A DNA stretch of 42,813 bases from Candidatus Liptonbacteria bacterium (GCA_016204355.1 JACQKT010000021.1:1-42813); one strand, 5' to 3'; counted from the stretch's first letter, positions 24,972-34,464 are shown. The notes: a model not told the origin generated them from the sequence alone. Translations and numbers: made by a program.

Positions 24972-25919
24972 CTACTGGATCAGGGGCTTTGTCGGCGCGT
25001 TATTCTTGTAAAGCTCGGGGTCAATTGTCCTGATAAAACAGACTTGTCCCGCAGCATGTTCCCAGTTTTCTCCGAAACCGCCGAGAGGGGCGAATCTTGG
25101 ACCATACGCCGATGATTCGCCTTGCGAAGGGAGTGAAAAATCCGCGCAGAGCTCAAATGATAAATTGCCTGTAGTTCTGTACTCATAAGATTTGTCAGTT
25201 TCGGGATCCATCGGAGGCGTAAATCCAGAAATGCTGTCTTTAAGGTCGTCCAAAGACTGGGGTAGTTTATTTTTTTGCTGCCAGTAATAAACGGTCTGGC
25301 TTTGTATGGCTTGCAGGTCGTAAATGCGCTGGTTGTCGAACCTAACCATGCGCTGTTTAAACGGAGACCCCGCCAGATAAAATCCGTAAACAATGACGGC
25401 AACGGTAACTATCATCGACGTCCAGATTATGGTTCGCGCTTTCGGAGAAAATTCGCCGGGACTTTTTTTCAGGTCATAAAGATAATACCAGAAGACAACT
25501 CCTCCAACCGCAAAGACAGAAATAACTTTCAGAATGAACGGCATTGTCAGGTCTCCATTCAAAAAATTGTAAATCAGGGCGACCAAATCGCCGATTAAAA
25601 GAAGCGCAGCGAGAAATATCGTCAGATAGATAAGCCATCGCCGGATTTTAAGGTCGTTCTTCACGGGATTGCCGACGAGGTCTCTTTCGATGAATCTCGA
25701 CGTCCATACAAAAACTCCGAAAATGATTATGAAAAGCGAAAGCGTCCAGCGTATCGAAGCGCCTGGCGAATAATAGGGATTGAGCTTGTCTGGAAACAAG
25801 GCATTTATGTAGTCGAAAACCAAGCTTAAAAAACTGCCTGCGCTTATATAAAGAGTGATTGTATTCAGAAGATGCATGAATACGTCCCTCGGATATGTTT
25901 TTTGGATCTGGTTGTCCAT
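24972..25919 (-). CDS. DUF5671-like membrane protein with pilin-like C-terminal domain
   Basis: N-terminal TM bundle; C-terminal DLQAIQSQTVYYWQQKNKLPQSLDDLKD...PMDPETDKSYEYRTTGNLSFELCADF. Confidence 0.7.
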   Translation of the reverse strand: MDNQIQKTYPRDVFMHLLNTITLYISAGSFLSLVFDYINALFPDKLNPYYSPGASIRWTLSLFIIIFGVFVWTSRFIERDLVGNPVKNDLKIRRWLIYLTIFLAALLLIGDLVALIYNFLNGDLTMPFILKVISVFAVGGVVFWYYLYDLKKSPGEFSPKARTIIWTSMIVTVAVIVYGFYLAGSPFKQRMVRFDNQRIYDLQAIQSQTVYYWQQKNKLPQSLDDLKDSISGFTPPMDPETDKSYEYRTTGNLSFELCADFSLPSQGESSAYGPRFAPLGGFGENWEHAAGQVCFIRTIDPELYKNNAPTKPLIQ

Positions 25920-26032
25920 AAATTTGATTTAAATTCGACTTAAATTTTTACCTTTAGCAAATCAATCGTTAGAAATTAATGAAATTTGAGTTTTTTAATA
26001 TTAACATTTTCCGATGCCCTGCGGAATTGCTT

Positions 26033-26926
26033 TTATTGGTGCTCGGATTCTATTTTACCCCTTAGCGTTCTCAATTCCTTTATTGCCTTCTCCGCTTCGC
26101 CGGACTTGAACGGCTTGGAGTGCCAAAGATAATCGTGTTCCATGAAGTCGACCCCTTTGCCCGGTATTGTATGCGCGATTATTACGGTCGGCTTTTCATA
26201 AATCGCTCTTGCTTCCGCGACGGCATCGACAATTTGTTCCATATTGTGTCCGTCTATTTCAAGCACGTGCCAATTGAAAGATTCGTACTTGGCGCGTAGC
26301 GGTTCGAGCGGCATTATATTTTCCGTGAATCCGTCTATTTGGATGTTGTTTCTATCCACGATAACCGTCAAATTGTTCAGTTTATTTTTCCCCGCGAACA
26401 TTATTGCCTCCCAAGTATTTCCCTCCTGGTGCTCGCCGTCCGATGTGACGCAATAAACACGGTATTTTCCATGCCCTGAGCCGGTCGAATGGGTCGAAGG
26501 GTTCCCGTCCAATTTCCCGGCAAGGGCCATGCCTATCGACTGCGAAATCCCCGAGCCGAGGGGCCCGGAGGTCGTCTCGATACCGGGTAAAACGGTTCTA
26601 TGCGGATGTCCCTGCAGGCGCGAATTGATACGACGCAATGTTTTCAATTCTTCTATTGGGAAATACCCTGAGCGGGCAAGTGCCGCATAAAAAACGGGGC
26701 AGGTATGTCCGTTCGAAACAACGAATCTGTCGCGGTCCGGCCATTTCGGGTTTTTGGGCCTGTGGTTGAGGATATGAAAATAAAAAACTGCCGCTATTTC
26801 GGCCAAGCCGAGAGGCCCGGCAACGTGTCCCGAACCGGCGCGGGAAACCATTTCGATAACGTCCTGCCTCAGACGACTTGCCACATCCTCCAAATATTTT
26901 AGCTTCTTTTCATGTAGTATCTCCAT
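26033..26926 (-). CDS. Transketolase N-terminal subunit
   Basis: SRAGSGHVAGPLGLAEIAAVFYF, GPLGSGISQSIGMALAGKL, TSDGEHQEGNTWEA, VDRNNIQIDG, IAHTIPGKGVDFME. Confidence 0.94.
   Translation of the reverse strand: MEILHEKKLKYLEDVASRLRQDVIEMVSRAGSGHVAGPLGLAEIAAVFYFHILNHRPKNPKWPDRDRFVVSNGHTCPVFYAALARSGYFPIEELKTLRRINSRLQGHPHRTVLPGIETTSGPLGSGISQSIGMALAGKLDGNPSTHSTGSGHGKYRVYCVTSDGEHQEGNTWEAIMFAGKNKLNNLTVIVDRNNIQIDGFTENIMPLEPLRAKYESFNWHVLEIDGHNMEQIVDAVAEARAIYEKPTVIIAHTIPGKGVDFMEHDYLWHSKPFKSGEAEKAIKELRTLRGKIESEHQ
26474..26501. repeat. Palindromic repeat CCCTGAGCCGGTCGAATGGGTCGAAGGG inside the transketolase N-subunit
   Basis: Family member with terminal CCCT/AGGG; encodes the insert NPSTHSTGSG in frame. 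Confidence 0.75.
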
Positions 26927-27007
26927 TTTTAGATGCTGTTTTAATTTTCTTGCCCCGTATTAAAACTTGTTTTTATGGGGGGTTTTCATGCAATACTTCC
27001 ATCTTTA

Positions 27008-27637
27008 TTAAATGGAGTTAAGTCTGTTATAGGCGGCTTCGGGGTCGGGACTGTCGAAAATATACGAACCGGAAACCGCTCTTTGTGCGCCAGCGTCCCT
27101 GGCGAGCTTCGCCGTTTCTTCGTTTATTCCGCCGTCAACCTCAATTGTAGCATCGGGCATTTCTCTCCGCAAAAATTTAACCTTATCCAAAACCAAAGTT
27201 TGAAATTTCTGTCCTGATGGTCCAGGATAAACCGCCAAAATCTGGAAAGACGAAAAAATTCTGAAATACGGCTTAAAATTTTCTGCGGGCGTTTCCGGAT
27301 TCGCAGCAAGCATTATCTTGACATCGGTTCCAATAATATCCTTTATTTTCGAGAGCGATTTTCCGTCTATAGTTTCGAGGTGGATGATTATCCGTTCGGC
27401 TCCCGCTTTTAACCAGCTGCCTACATATTCTTCTGGTTTTTCGACCATTAAATGAACTTCTGTTTTGAGTCCGCCTTTCATTTTCGCCCACGCCGAAGCG
27501 TCACCCCAACTTTTGTTGAAGGTGAATATTCCGTCCGATACGTCGATATGTACCCAATCCGTGAATTTGCTCGCCTCTTTTGCGTGTACTTCGGCGTCCT
27601 CCGCAGTGTGGCAATTTATTGCGGGTATAATCTTCAT
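27008..27637 (-). CDS. rpe: Ribulose-phosphate 3-epimerase-like protein
   Basis: WVHIDVSDGIFTFN, HLMVEKPEEYV, AVYPGPSGQKF, IEVDGGINEETA. Confidence 0.82.
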   Translation of the reverse strand: MKIIPAINCHTAEDAEVHAKEASKFTDWVHIDVSDGIFTFNKSWGDASAWAKMKGGLKTEVHLMVEKPEEYVGSWLKAGAERIIIHLETIDGKSLSKIKDIIGTDVKIMLAANPETPAENFKPYFRIFSSFQILAVYPGPSGQKFQTLVLDKVKFLRREMPDATIEVDGGINEETAKLARDAGAQRAVSGSYIFDSPDPEAAYNRLNSI

Positions 27638-28092
27638 TTCAGAATTCCTCCTTCAAGCCGAGTTATTTTGTCCAGGCGGCGTTGGTATCGTTCTCCCCCG
27701 CGAAATTGGGTCTGCAGAAAAACTTGGACTATTTTCCGGACACTTTCTTCTTCCGTAAAATCCGCGGCTATACTCAATACATTCACGTTGTCATCGTACC
27801 TTGCTTCATAAATCTGGTCGGTAGAAATTCCCAGGCCGCAACGAACTCCTTTGAACTTGTTCGCCGCTATGTCCATTCCGACCCCGGAGCCGCAGATGAG
27901 AATCCCCCGCGAATTCTCCGGCTCAAGGCTTATTTTCGCGCCGACTTTTTCGGCGAAATCGACGTAGTCGTCGTTTTCTTCGTAATTTTCATCTCCCATA
28001 TCAACAACTTCATACCCTTCGTTTTTCAAAAAATCGAAAATCGATTTTTTGAGATTGAATCCGCGGTGGTCCGCGCCGAGATAGATAACCAT
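27634..28092 (-). CDS. rpiB: Ribose 5-phosphate isomerase B
   Basis: YLGADHRGFNLKKSI, GILICGSGVGMDIAANKFKGVRCGLG. Confidence 0.93.
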   Translation of the reverse strand: MVIYLGADHRGFNLKKSIFDFLKNEGYEVVDMGDENYEENDDYVDFAEKVGAKISLEPENSRGILICGSGVGMDIAANKFKGVRCGLGISTDQIYEARYDDNVNVLSIAADFTEEESVRKIVQVFLQTQFRGGERYQRRLDKITRLEGGILK

Positions 28093-28150
28093 ATAATTTT
28101 GGGATTAACCGCTAATGTTGCCTGGCGCCCGCATCTTTGTTTTTAGAGTT

Positions 28151-29203
28151 TTAGAGCGTCTTTGTTGCTTTCTGAACATGCTTAACGAGCGTGGAAACGT
28201 ATCCGTATTCATTGTCATACCACGAAAATACCTTAACGAGATTTCCGTCCACGACTTTTGTGAACTTAAGGTCAACTATCGCGCCGTACGGTTCGCCGAT
28301 GATATCGGACGATACGATTTGGTCTTCGGTAACTTTCAAAATTCCCTGCCACCTCGGTTCTGCCGCGGCTTTTTTGAATATGTCGTTTATTTCCTCGACA
28401 GTAACATTTCTTTTTGCCACAAAAGTTATGTCCGCTATCGAGCCGCTCGGGACCGGTACTCTCATGGCAATGCCGTCGAATTTTCCTTCAAGCTCCTTTA
28501 CCGCACGGGTAACGGCAACGGCGGCACCAGTGGTCGATGGTACGATATTTTGAGCCGCTGCGCGGCCGCGGCGGTAATCTGTTCCCTTTGTTGGCCCGTC
28601 AACGATATTCTGCGTCGCCGTATATCCGTGAACCGTGTTCAAAATCGCCTTTTCGATTCCGGGATTCTCCGACATTATCTGAATAACTGGCGAGGCGGCA
28701 TTCGTCGTGCACGAGCCGTTCGATGTAAGAAAGGCTGTCTTTAATTCCCCGTCATTAACGCCCATCAATATCGTTTTGCCCTCGGTTCCGCCTGTGGTGA
28801 GCGCAGTCGAATCATCGGGGTCCTTCGCCGGCGCTGTTATAACAACTCTCTTAGCTCCGGAGGCAAAATGAATTTTCGCTTTTTCATATGATTCGAAAAT
28901 TCCCGTCGCTTCGATAACTACATCTACTCCCATGTCTTTCCACGGCAATTGCGCAGGGTCTTTAATTTGCAGAACTTTCACCGGCTGGCCGTCGATAATC
29001 AAAGCTCCTTGTTCTTTATCTGCCGTTACCTGCTTTTGATATCTGCCGTAAACCGTGTCGTACTTCAAAAGGTAAGCAAGGTTATCGACGTCGCCGAGAT
29101 CATTTATTGCGACTATATCGAACTCCGGCATTCCGAATGCCTGCCGGAAAAATAATCTGCCGATTCTTCCAAAACCGTTTATAGCTATTTTTGCTTTAGT
29201 CAT
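28151..29203 (-). CDS. gap: Glyceraldehyde-3-phosphate dehydrogenase
   Basis: INGFGRIGRLFFRQAF, SNGSCTTNAASPVI (catalytic Cys), WYDNEYGYVSTLVKHV. Confidence 0.97.
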   Translation of the reverse strand: MTKAKIAINGFGRIGRLFFRQAFGMPEFDIVAINDLGDVDNLAYLLKYDTVYGRYQKQVTADKEQGALIIDGQPVKVLQIKDPAQLPWKDMGVDVVIEATGIFESYEKAKIHFASGAKRVVITAPAKDPDDSTALTTGGTEGKTILMGVNDGELKTAFLTSNGSCTTNAASPVIQIMSENPGIEKAILNTVHGYTATQNIVDGPTKGTDYRRGRAAAQNIVPSTTGAAVAVTRAVKELEGKFDGIAMRVPVPSGSIADITFVAKRNVTVEEINDIFKKAAAEPRWQGILKVTEDQIVSSDIIGEPYGAIVDLKFTKVVDGNLVKVFSWYDNEYGYVSTLVKHVQKATKTL

Positions 29204-29211
29204 TGCTTCAA

Positions 29212-29631
29212 TTATACAACAAGTAAGTTTAAACCGGTGTCTTTATCCTTCGAGCGCCTTAACGAAGGCGTCACGATAAGAAAAATCTCGAGCGTTCCGG
29301 CTATTTTCATGCTCATGAGATGCCCTCCGATAGCCGAAAAATTTTCCCTGCCCAAAGATATATGCTGATGAATTACCGTTTCTTTCCCTGATTTTGCGAC
29401 ATTTCCGGCTACATTCAAAACTTCCATATCGCCCTTAAAACGCTTGGAAACGTACTTTTTCTTTTTTAGGTCGTAAAAGGATATTTCCGGGTCGGAACAG
29501 GCACCAAGTCCCACAAAAAATCCGCCGCTGATTTTTTCTTTTTCCAAAAATTTGACGAATGCGTTCGGATAATGCTCTCCTTTTTCGAATTTCAAGATAT
29601 ATCTTCGTCCGTCGCGCGAAATAGTTTTCAT
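29212..29631 (-). CDS. PPC/DUF296-domain protein
   Basis: YILKFEKGEHYPNAFVKFLEKEKISGGFFVGLGACSDPEISFYD, HQHISLGRENFSAIGGHLMSMKIAGTLEIFL; start trimmed to MKTISRDG. Confidence 0.85.
   Translation of the reverse strand: MKTISRDGRRYILKFEKGEHYPNAFVKFLEKEKISGGFFVGLGACSDPEISFYDLKKKKYVSKRFKGDMEVLNVAGNVAKSGKETVIHQHISLGRENFSAIGGHLMSMKIAGTLEIFLIVTPSLRRSKDKDTGLNLLVV
29242..29280. repeat. Palindromic repeat TTTATCCTTCGAGCGCCTTAACGAAGGCGTCACGATAAG inside the PPC gene
   Basis: CCTTCG/CGAAGG and outer TTATC/GATAA complementarity; encodes IVTPSLRRSKDK. Confidence 0.65.
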
Positions 29632-29645
29632 ATAAAAAATTATAA

Positions 29646-29670
29646 GCTTTGCCATAACGGATGGCAAAGC
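29646..29670. repeat. Hairpin GCTTTGCCAT-AACGG-ATGGCAAAGC
   Basis: 10-bp perfect stem, 5-nt loop, upstream of the PPC gene. Confidence 0.65.
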
Positions 29671-29673
29671 TCC

Positions 29674-29705
29674 AAAAAAATCCCGCGCGGTGCTTCCTGC
29701 GCGGG
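29674..29705 (-). terminator. Intrinsic terminator downstream of the cation-efflux gene
   Basis: Minus strand CCCGCGC-AGGAAGCACC-GCGCGGGA then TTTTTTT. Confidence 0.8.
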
Positions 29706-29709
29706 CCCA

Positions 29710-30402
29710 TCAATGCCGATGGCTATGGTGTTCGCCGGCTATCGCTTTCTCGGCTTTGTGTTTAGTCTCGTTGGCTCTTTCCATTATCCATATACAGATG
29801 ACAATGGATACCCATGAGTCAATGTCATAGCTGGCAATCCACGGCCAGAGCTTCATGGTCCCCGCCGTCGCAACCACGACAAACGAAATGCCGAGGTCGT
29901 TCAGCGTGTGGAGAATTGTCGTCCTATGGAGATGGTCGTGACCCCCGTGCTCATCTTCTATTTCGAACAACTTAAGAGCAACATACATCAGGCCATTAAG
30001 CAGCAATCCGATCACCGATATTAGAAGCATTGTGCCAGCTTCTACGTCGGCAGGATGAGAAATTCTCCAGGCCGCCCAGCCAATTGTCGAGAAAGCGACA
30101 ACGATAAGGATGTTGGCGTTTACCACTGCCAACTTTTCCTTAACCGTTCTTGCTCTGTTCTTGTCTCCCGCCTTTGCGGCGATAATGCCCGCCACAATAG
30201 CTACAAGGTAAACCAGAACGTCCGACGAGACGTGGATGGCATCCCCAAAAAGCGACAAGCTGTGCGACGCTCCGCTTCCCCAAAATTCAATGCCGGCGGT
30301 AATAAGCGCAAGCACCATCGCGAATGCATAGCCCGTCGGCTTGCACCGGCAGGGCTCTTCCAGCGTAGGACACCACGGAAGGTGCCCGTTTTCGATGAAC
30401 AT
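29710..30402 (-). CDS. Cation diffusion facilitator family protein
   Basis: LSLFGDAIHVSSDVLVYLVA and HTLNDLGISFVV metal-site patterns, His-rich termini, N-terminal WCPTLEEPCRC. Confidence 0.82.
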   Translation of the reverse strand: MFIENGHLPWCPTLEEPCRCKPTGYAFAMVLALITAGIEFWGSGASHSLSLFGDAIHVSSDVLVYLVAIVAGIIAAKAGDKNRARTVKEKLAVVNANILIVVAFSTIGWAAWRISHPADVEAGTMLLISVIGLLLNGLMYVALKLFEIEDEHGGHDHLHRTTILHTLNDLGISFVVVATAGTMKLWPWIASYDIDSWVSIVICIWIMERANETKHKAEKAIAGEHHSHRH

Positions 30403-30498
30403 AAGGCACCTCCGTAGAAAAATATGAAAATATCAATCTGCTATGCCCGAAGTTTTACATAAAACAGCGCAAAAAAGCAAACAGAAAATTCAATCTTG

Positions 30499-30966
30499 TT
30501 AATTTTGAAGATTGACGGCGTCCCCTATTTTCAAATCGTATTTTGCAACGGCACCGGCGTTTATTTCCAAAACCTGGTCAACGCTCCCCGGAGGATAATA
30601 TACCGAGAGAGCAAAGACGCTCTTGTTCGGCTCGGGTTGAAGATTCTCCGAAAATCCGATTACTTTGCTGTTGTTTATCCAAACTATGTCGATGGGAAAA
30701 TTCATGTCTTTCATCCAGAATCCGTAATTCCCCGGCGAAGGAAAAACGAACAGAAGTCCTTCTTTCTCACCAAGAGAATTTTTTCCCGACAGCCCCTGCA
30801 TCCTGCTTGAAGTGCTGTCGGCTATTTCCACATCGAAAGTCTGGCTACCCACCGATAAAACTGTTTTGGACTTTCCTGTTTCAAACGGTTTCATGTAAAT
30901 GGCGGCAATCGAAAGAATTGCAACAAAACCAATTAATGCCAGAATAATTGTCACGCCTTTATTCAT
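30499..30966 (-). CDS. DUF192 family protein
   Basis: MQGLSGKNSLGEKEGLLFVFPSPGNYGFWMKDMNFPIDIVWIN. Confidence 0.93.
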   Translation of the reverse strand: MNKGVTIILALIGFVAILSIAAIYMKPFETGKSKTVLSVGSQTFDVEIADSTSSRMQGLSGKNSLGEKEGLLFVFPSPGNYGFWMKDMNFPIDIVWINNSKVIGFSENLQPEPNKSVFALSVYYPPGSVDQVLEINAGAVAKYDLKIGDAVNLQN

Positions 30967-31019
30967 TCAATATATATTCAAATTATAAACAAAATGAAAG
31001 TGTTGCCAAATTTGCGGTT

Positions 31020-31553
31020 TCATTTTTTCTTTTTCACCGTCATTATGGACGACAAATGATATGCAACTATTCCGAAAGCAACGGAGACATTAAGAGATTC
31101 TTTGTTTCCCATCATTGGTATTTCAAGAATTTCGTCTGATAGTTTCAAAACGGAAAGAGGCAATCCTTTTACTTCATTCCCGACAACCAGACACAATTTC
31201 GAACCGCAAATAACGGACTTTGATGTTTTGTAAAAAAGAACCGAGTTTTTCGCCCGTTCGACAGCCAAAATTTTATAGCCGTCTTTTTTCAATCTTTTTA
31301 TAAGCCGGGCTGTCGAAGAAGCTTTTTCCCATTCAACCGATTTTTCGGCGCCGAGAGAAACTTTGGCGAATTGCGGTCTTTGCCTGCCGAAATTATCAAC
31401 CGGCGCGGGAGTAATGCCGCAGAGATAAATTTTTTTAATGCCGGCTCCGTCGGCCGTTCTGAAAATGGAGCCGACGTTATGCAGGCTGCGAACATTATGC
31501 AGAGCAGCTACAAACCTGTCCGCAAAATCAGGTTTTTTATTTTTTGCGGACAT
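31020..31553 (-). CDS. TrmH/SpoU family RNA methyltransferase
   Basis: LHNVRSLHNVGSIFRTADGAGI, LVVGNEVKGLP, IPMMGNKESLNVSVAFGI. Confidence 0.94.
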   Translation of the reverse strand: MSAKNKKPDFADRFVAALHNVRSLHNVGSIFRTADGAGIKKIYLCGITPAPVDNFGRQRPQFAKVSLGAEKSVEWEKASSTARLIKRLKKDGYKILAVERAKNSVLFYKTSKSVICGSKLCLVVGNEVKGLPLSVLKLSDEILEIPMMGNKESLNVSVAFGIVAYHLSSIMTVKKKK

Positions 31554-31559
31554 CGCTTA

Positions 31560-32813
31560 TTATTTTTTCTTCCTTCTTAAAAAAGTGGGGATTTCCCAAA
31601 TCTCGCTTTCCTTATCCGGCCTTATGCTTTCGTTCTTAATCGCCTTTTTTTTCTGTTCAAGATTATCCTGCCTCAACGGCTGAACCTGAACTTCTTTGTC
31701 ATTTGATTCTTTGGTGAAAGGCGGGAATTGCTGTTCTTCTTCTTTCTCTCCTATACCTATTTTCCTTGCTTCTTCACCCAATCCCCGTTTTGCGTAAGAA
31801 CCGAAAAGTGAATTAGCTGCGGATACTCCGTTGATTCCTGTAGCAATCAGCGTGATTTTTAATTGGTTTTGCTTGAGCTTTTTGTCGCGATACGCTCCAA
31901 AAATTATTTTTGCTCCCGGGTCTACGGCCTGCGCTATCAGTCTTGCGGCTTCGTTTATTTCGTTCATTTTCATATCGTTACCTCCGGAAATGCCCAAGAG
32001 AACACCCTTGGCGCCTTCCGCGCTCATCTCAAGCAGCGGAGAATTTATGGCTTGTCTGACAGCTTCGGCGGCCCTTTCCTGGCCGCTCGCTATGCCGAGT
32101 CCGACGACCGCCGTACCGGCGCTTTCCATAATGGACCTCATATCCGCGAAATCCAGATTTATTATTCCTGGAGAAACTATGACTTCCACTATGCCCTCCA
32201 GCGCGTTTTTCAAAACATCATCTATGGCAGCAAAGGCTTTAAGAAGCGGCGTGTCTTTTGAGATTACGCTGAATATTCTGTCGTTCGGAACAATCATCAA
32301 CGCATCCACTTTGTCGCGAAGTTTAGCTATGCCTTCCTGCGCTATTCTTTCGCGCTGGCTTCCCTCGAACGCAAAAGGTCTTGTTACAAAAGCTATCGTC
32401 AAAGCCCCGGACTGCTTAGCGATCTCGGCAACAACGGGAGCCGCTCCCGTTCCGGTTCCACCTCCGAGCCCGGCTGCCAGAAAAATCAGGTCTGCTCCGC
32501 TCAGAACTTCCGCTATCTCGGAACGGTTTTCCTCGGCGGCCTGTCTTCCGATTTCCGGATTCATTCCCGTACCCAGCCCGCGTGTAAGATTCCGGCCGAC
32601 ATATATCTTCCTCTTAACCAGACAGTGATCGAGGTCCTGGTGGTCGGTATTTATCGCGATAAACTCGACCCCTCTCATGAAGTTGCGGTTCATTCTTGAT
32701 ACCGCGTTTCCGCCTCCGCCGCCTATTCCCACGACTTTTATCGAAATATCGGAATTACTTCCGCCTTTTTCGCTTTTTTGTTTCGGCCTCCTGGCCCTGG
32801 ATCTTTTTTTCAT
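31560..32813 (-). CDS. ftsZ: Cell division protein FtsZ
   Basis: VVGIGGGGGNAVSRM, GLGGGTGTGAAPV, NLDFADMRSIM; start trimmed to MKKRSRARR after the ftsA stop. Confidence 0.97.
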   Translation of the reverse strand: MKKRSRARRPKQKSEKGGSNSDISIKVVGIGGGGGNAVSRMNRNFMRGVEFIAINTDHQDLDHCLVKRKIYVGRNLTRGLGTGMNPEIGRQAAEENRSEIAEVLSGADLIFLAAGLGGGTGTGAAPVVAEIAKQSGALTIAFVTRPFAFEGSQRERIAQEGIAKLRDKVDALMIVPNDRIFSVISKDTPLLKAFAAIDDVLKNALEGIVEVIVSPGIINLDFADMRSIMESAGTAVVGLGIASGQERAAEAVRQAINSPLLEMSAEGAKGVLLGISGGNDMKMNEINEAARLIAQAVDPGAKIIFGAYRDKKLKQNQLKITLIATGINGVSAANSLFGSYAKRGLGEEARKIGIGEKEEEQQFPPFTKESNDKEVQVQPLRQDNLEQKKKAIKNESIRPDKESEIWEIPTFLRRKKK

Positions 32814-32815
32814 TT

Positions 32816-34042
32816 CTACGGAATGAAATATTTCAATAAATTCTTGAACCTGAGATCGGGTATCGATGAAAATCCGCGGTCGCGCACCCCGTCGCAGGCC
32901 CAAAGTATCAGGCCCAGCGCGTTAACGAATTCAGGGTCTTCGAAAACATCCGAAAAATCGTTGCCTTCATTCCCCCATTCTCCCCGCACAGTCAAGCCTA
33001 TCTGGCTTGCCAATTTGAGTTCCTGCCTGACAAGTTCAGTGAGGCCGGGCATTTTTGCGCCCCCGCCCACTAAAACCGCACCTCCAGCAAGCTTTCCGGC
33101 TTTCCCGATGCTTCGGAGTTCATTATCGACGAATTCCAAAATTTCGGCAAGGCGGGATTCGATTATTTCCGCGACGAACCTTCTGGATACGGAGCCTCTT
33201 TCCTCCGAAGAAAACTTTTTCAGTTCTATGCTGTCTTTGGAGCTCACTTCTTTTGCCAAAGCATAACCGTAATGCAGTTTCAGATTTTCCGCCGCCGCCA
33301 CGGGAATTTTCAGCCCGACGGCGATGTCGTTGGTTATGTTCCCCGCTCCGAGCGGTATCAGGCCCGTGCATATCAATTTGTTTTCCTCGAAAAGAGCATA
33401 GCCCGTCGTGCCGAAGCCGATATCTATAAGTATGACTCCCAGATTTTTTTGGGTTTTAGTCAGAGCGGCTCGGCTCGCTATCAGCGGATTGAAAACTATG
33501 CCGCTTATTTTCCCTCCAGCTATTTCAACTGCCCTCGTCACTCCTTTAACGTGCGGCGAAAAAGCGTCTATTATAAGCGAACTGACCTCGAGCCGGCTTC
33601 CGCTAAGCCCTACCGGCTCTGTTATGTCCCCGACTCCGTCGACTATAAATTCCTTGGTTACGTTATGAATGATAAGCCTGTTTGTGGACAAGTTTACCGC
33701 CTGGCTTGAGTTTATTACTTTCTCAACGTCTTCCTGATAAATTTCACTGTCCGCGCGCGATATCGGAACTATTCCACGGGAACTTTGCACTCTTATCTGA
33801 GGAGTTCCGACATTAACATAAACCGACCTGAGGCCGTTCTTATAATCTTTTTTCACTTCGCTGAAAAGCCTGCCTATTGCGGGAGAAACTTCGCCCATTT
33901 CTATGACAACCCCTTTGCGCAGACCGACCGACGGTTCTTTAAAAACTGCCCTTAGAATCGGCTTTTCTCCGCGCAATTCCGCTACCGCCGCTTTTAAAAC
34001 AGATGTCCCTATATCTAAACCGATAATAAAATTAGAACTCAT
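32816..34042 (-). CDS. ftsA: Cell division protein FtsA
   Basis: IIGLDIGTSVLKAAVAEL, VILIDIGFGTTGYALF, GGAVLVGGGAKMPGL. Confidence 0.95.
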   Translation of the reverse strand: MSSNFIIGLDIGTSVLKAAVAELRGEKPILRAVFKEPSVGLRKGVVIEMGEVSPAIGRLFSEVKKDYKNGLRSVYVNVGTPQIRVQSSRGIVPISRADSEIYQEDVEKVINSSQAVNLSTNRLIIHNVTKEFIVDGVGDITEPVGLSGSRLEVSSLIIDAFSPHVKGVTRAVEIAGGKISGIVFNPLIASRAALTKTQKNLGVILIDIGFGTTGYALFEENKLICTGLIPLGAGNITNDIAVGLKIPVAAAENLKLHYGYALAKEVSSKDSIELKKFSSEERGSVSRRFVAEIIESRLAEILEFVDNELRSIGKAGKLAGGAVLVGGGAKMPGLTELVRQELKLASQIGLTVRGEWGNEGNDFSDVFEDPEFVNALGLILWACDGVRDRGFSSIPDLRFKNLLKYFIP

Positions 34043-34047
34043 GAAAA

Positions 34048-34464
34048 TTAAATTCGCAATTTCTCCGAAATCCTCTTCTCCAGCTTTTCCATCTTTATCC
34101 TATCACCTTTTTTCTTGTGGTCATAGCCCAAAAGATGGACAATCCCGTGCAAAAGGAGCGGAGCAAGAATTTTCTCTTTGCCGCGGGCGAGGTCGAGGTT
34201 AAGGTAAATTTCTCCTAAAATCTTCCTTCCTTTTTCCGGGTACGGCCATCGAACCGGCTCTTCGAAAGAAAGTATATTGGCTGGACCTTTTTCATGCGGA
34301 AGAAATTTTTTCTTGAGGCGCTTCATCTCCGCGTCCCCGAGCAGAAAAATCTCTGTTTTAAAGCCGTCTGCCGATTTTCCTTTTGCCGTAGGCGTCGTTT
34401 TTAGGATTTTTGCGGAAAGCCGCTCCAGCTTTTTTTGCAGAATTTTTCCTTTCAAACGCCTCAT
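34048..34464 (-). CDS. ybeY: rRNA maturation endoribonuclease YbeY
   Basis: ANILSFEEP, GEIYLNLDLA, LLLHGIVHLLGYDH (HxxxHxxGxxH). Confidence 0.92.
   Translation of the reverse strand: MRRLKGKILQKKLERLSAKILKTTPTAKGKSADGFKTEIFLLGDAEMKRLKKKFLPHEKGPANILSFEEPVRWPYPEKGRKILGEIYLNLDLARGKEKILAPLLLHGIVHLLGYDHKKKGDRIKMEKLEKRISEKLRI

Noticed and set aside
29632-29667. Upstream start (MPSVMAKLIIFY) of the PPC protein
   Set aside because: Overlaps a 10-bp hairpin; MKTISRDG start is more typical.
31831-32628. 265-aa plus-strand ORF antisense to ftsZ
   Set aside because: Entirely antisense to a conserved gene; explained by codon bias of ftsZ.
32814-32903. N-terminal extension of FtsZ
   Set aside because: Lies within the ftsA 3' end; MKKRSRARR at 32813 directly follows the ftsA stop.
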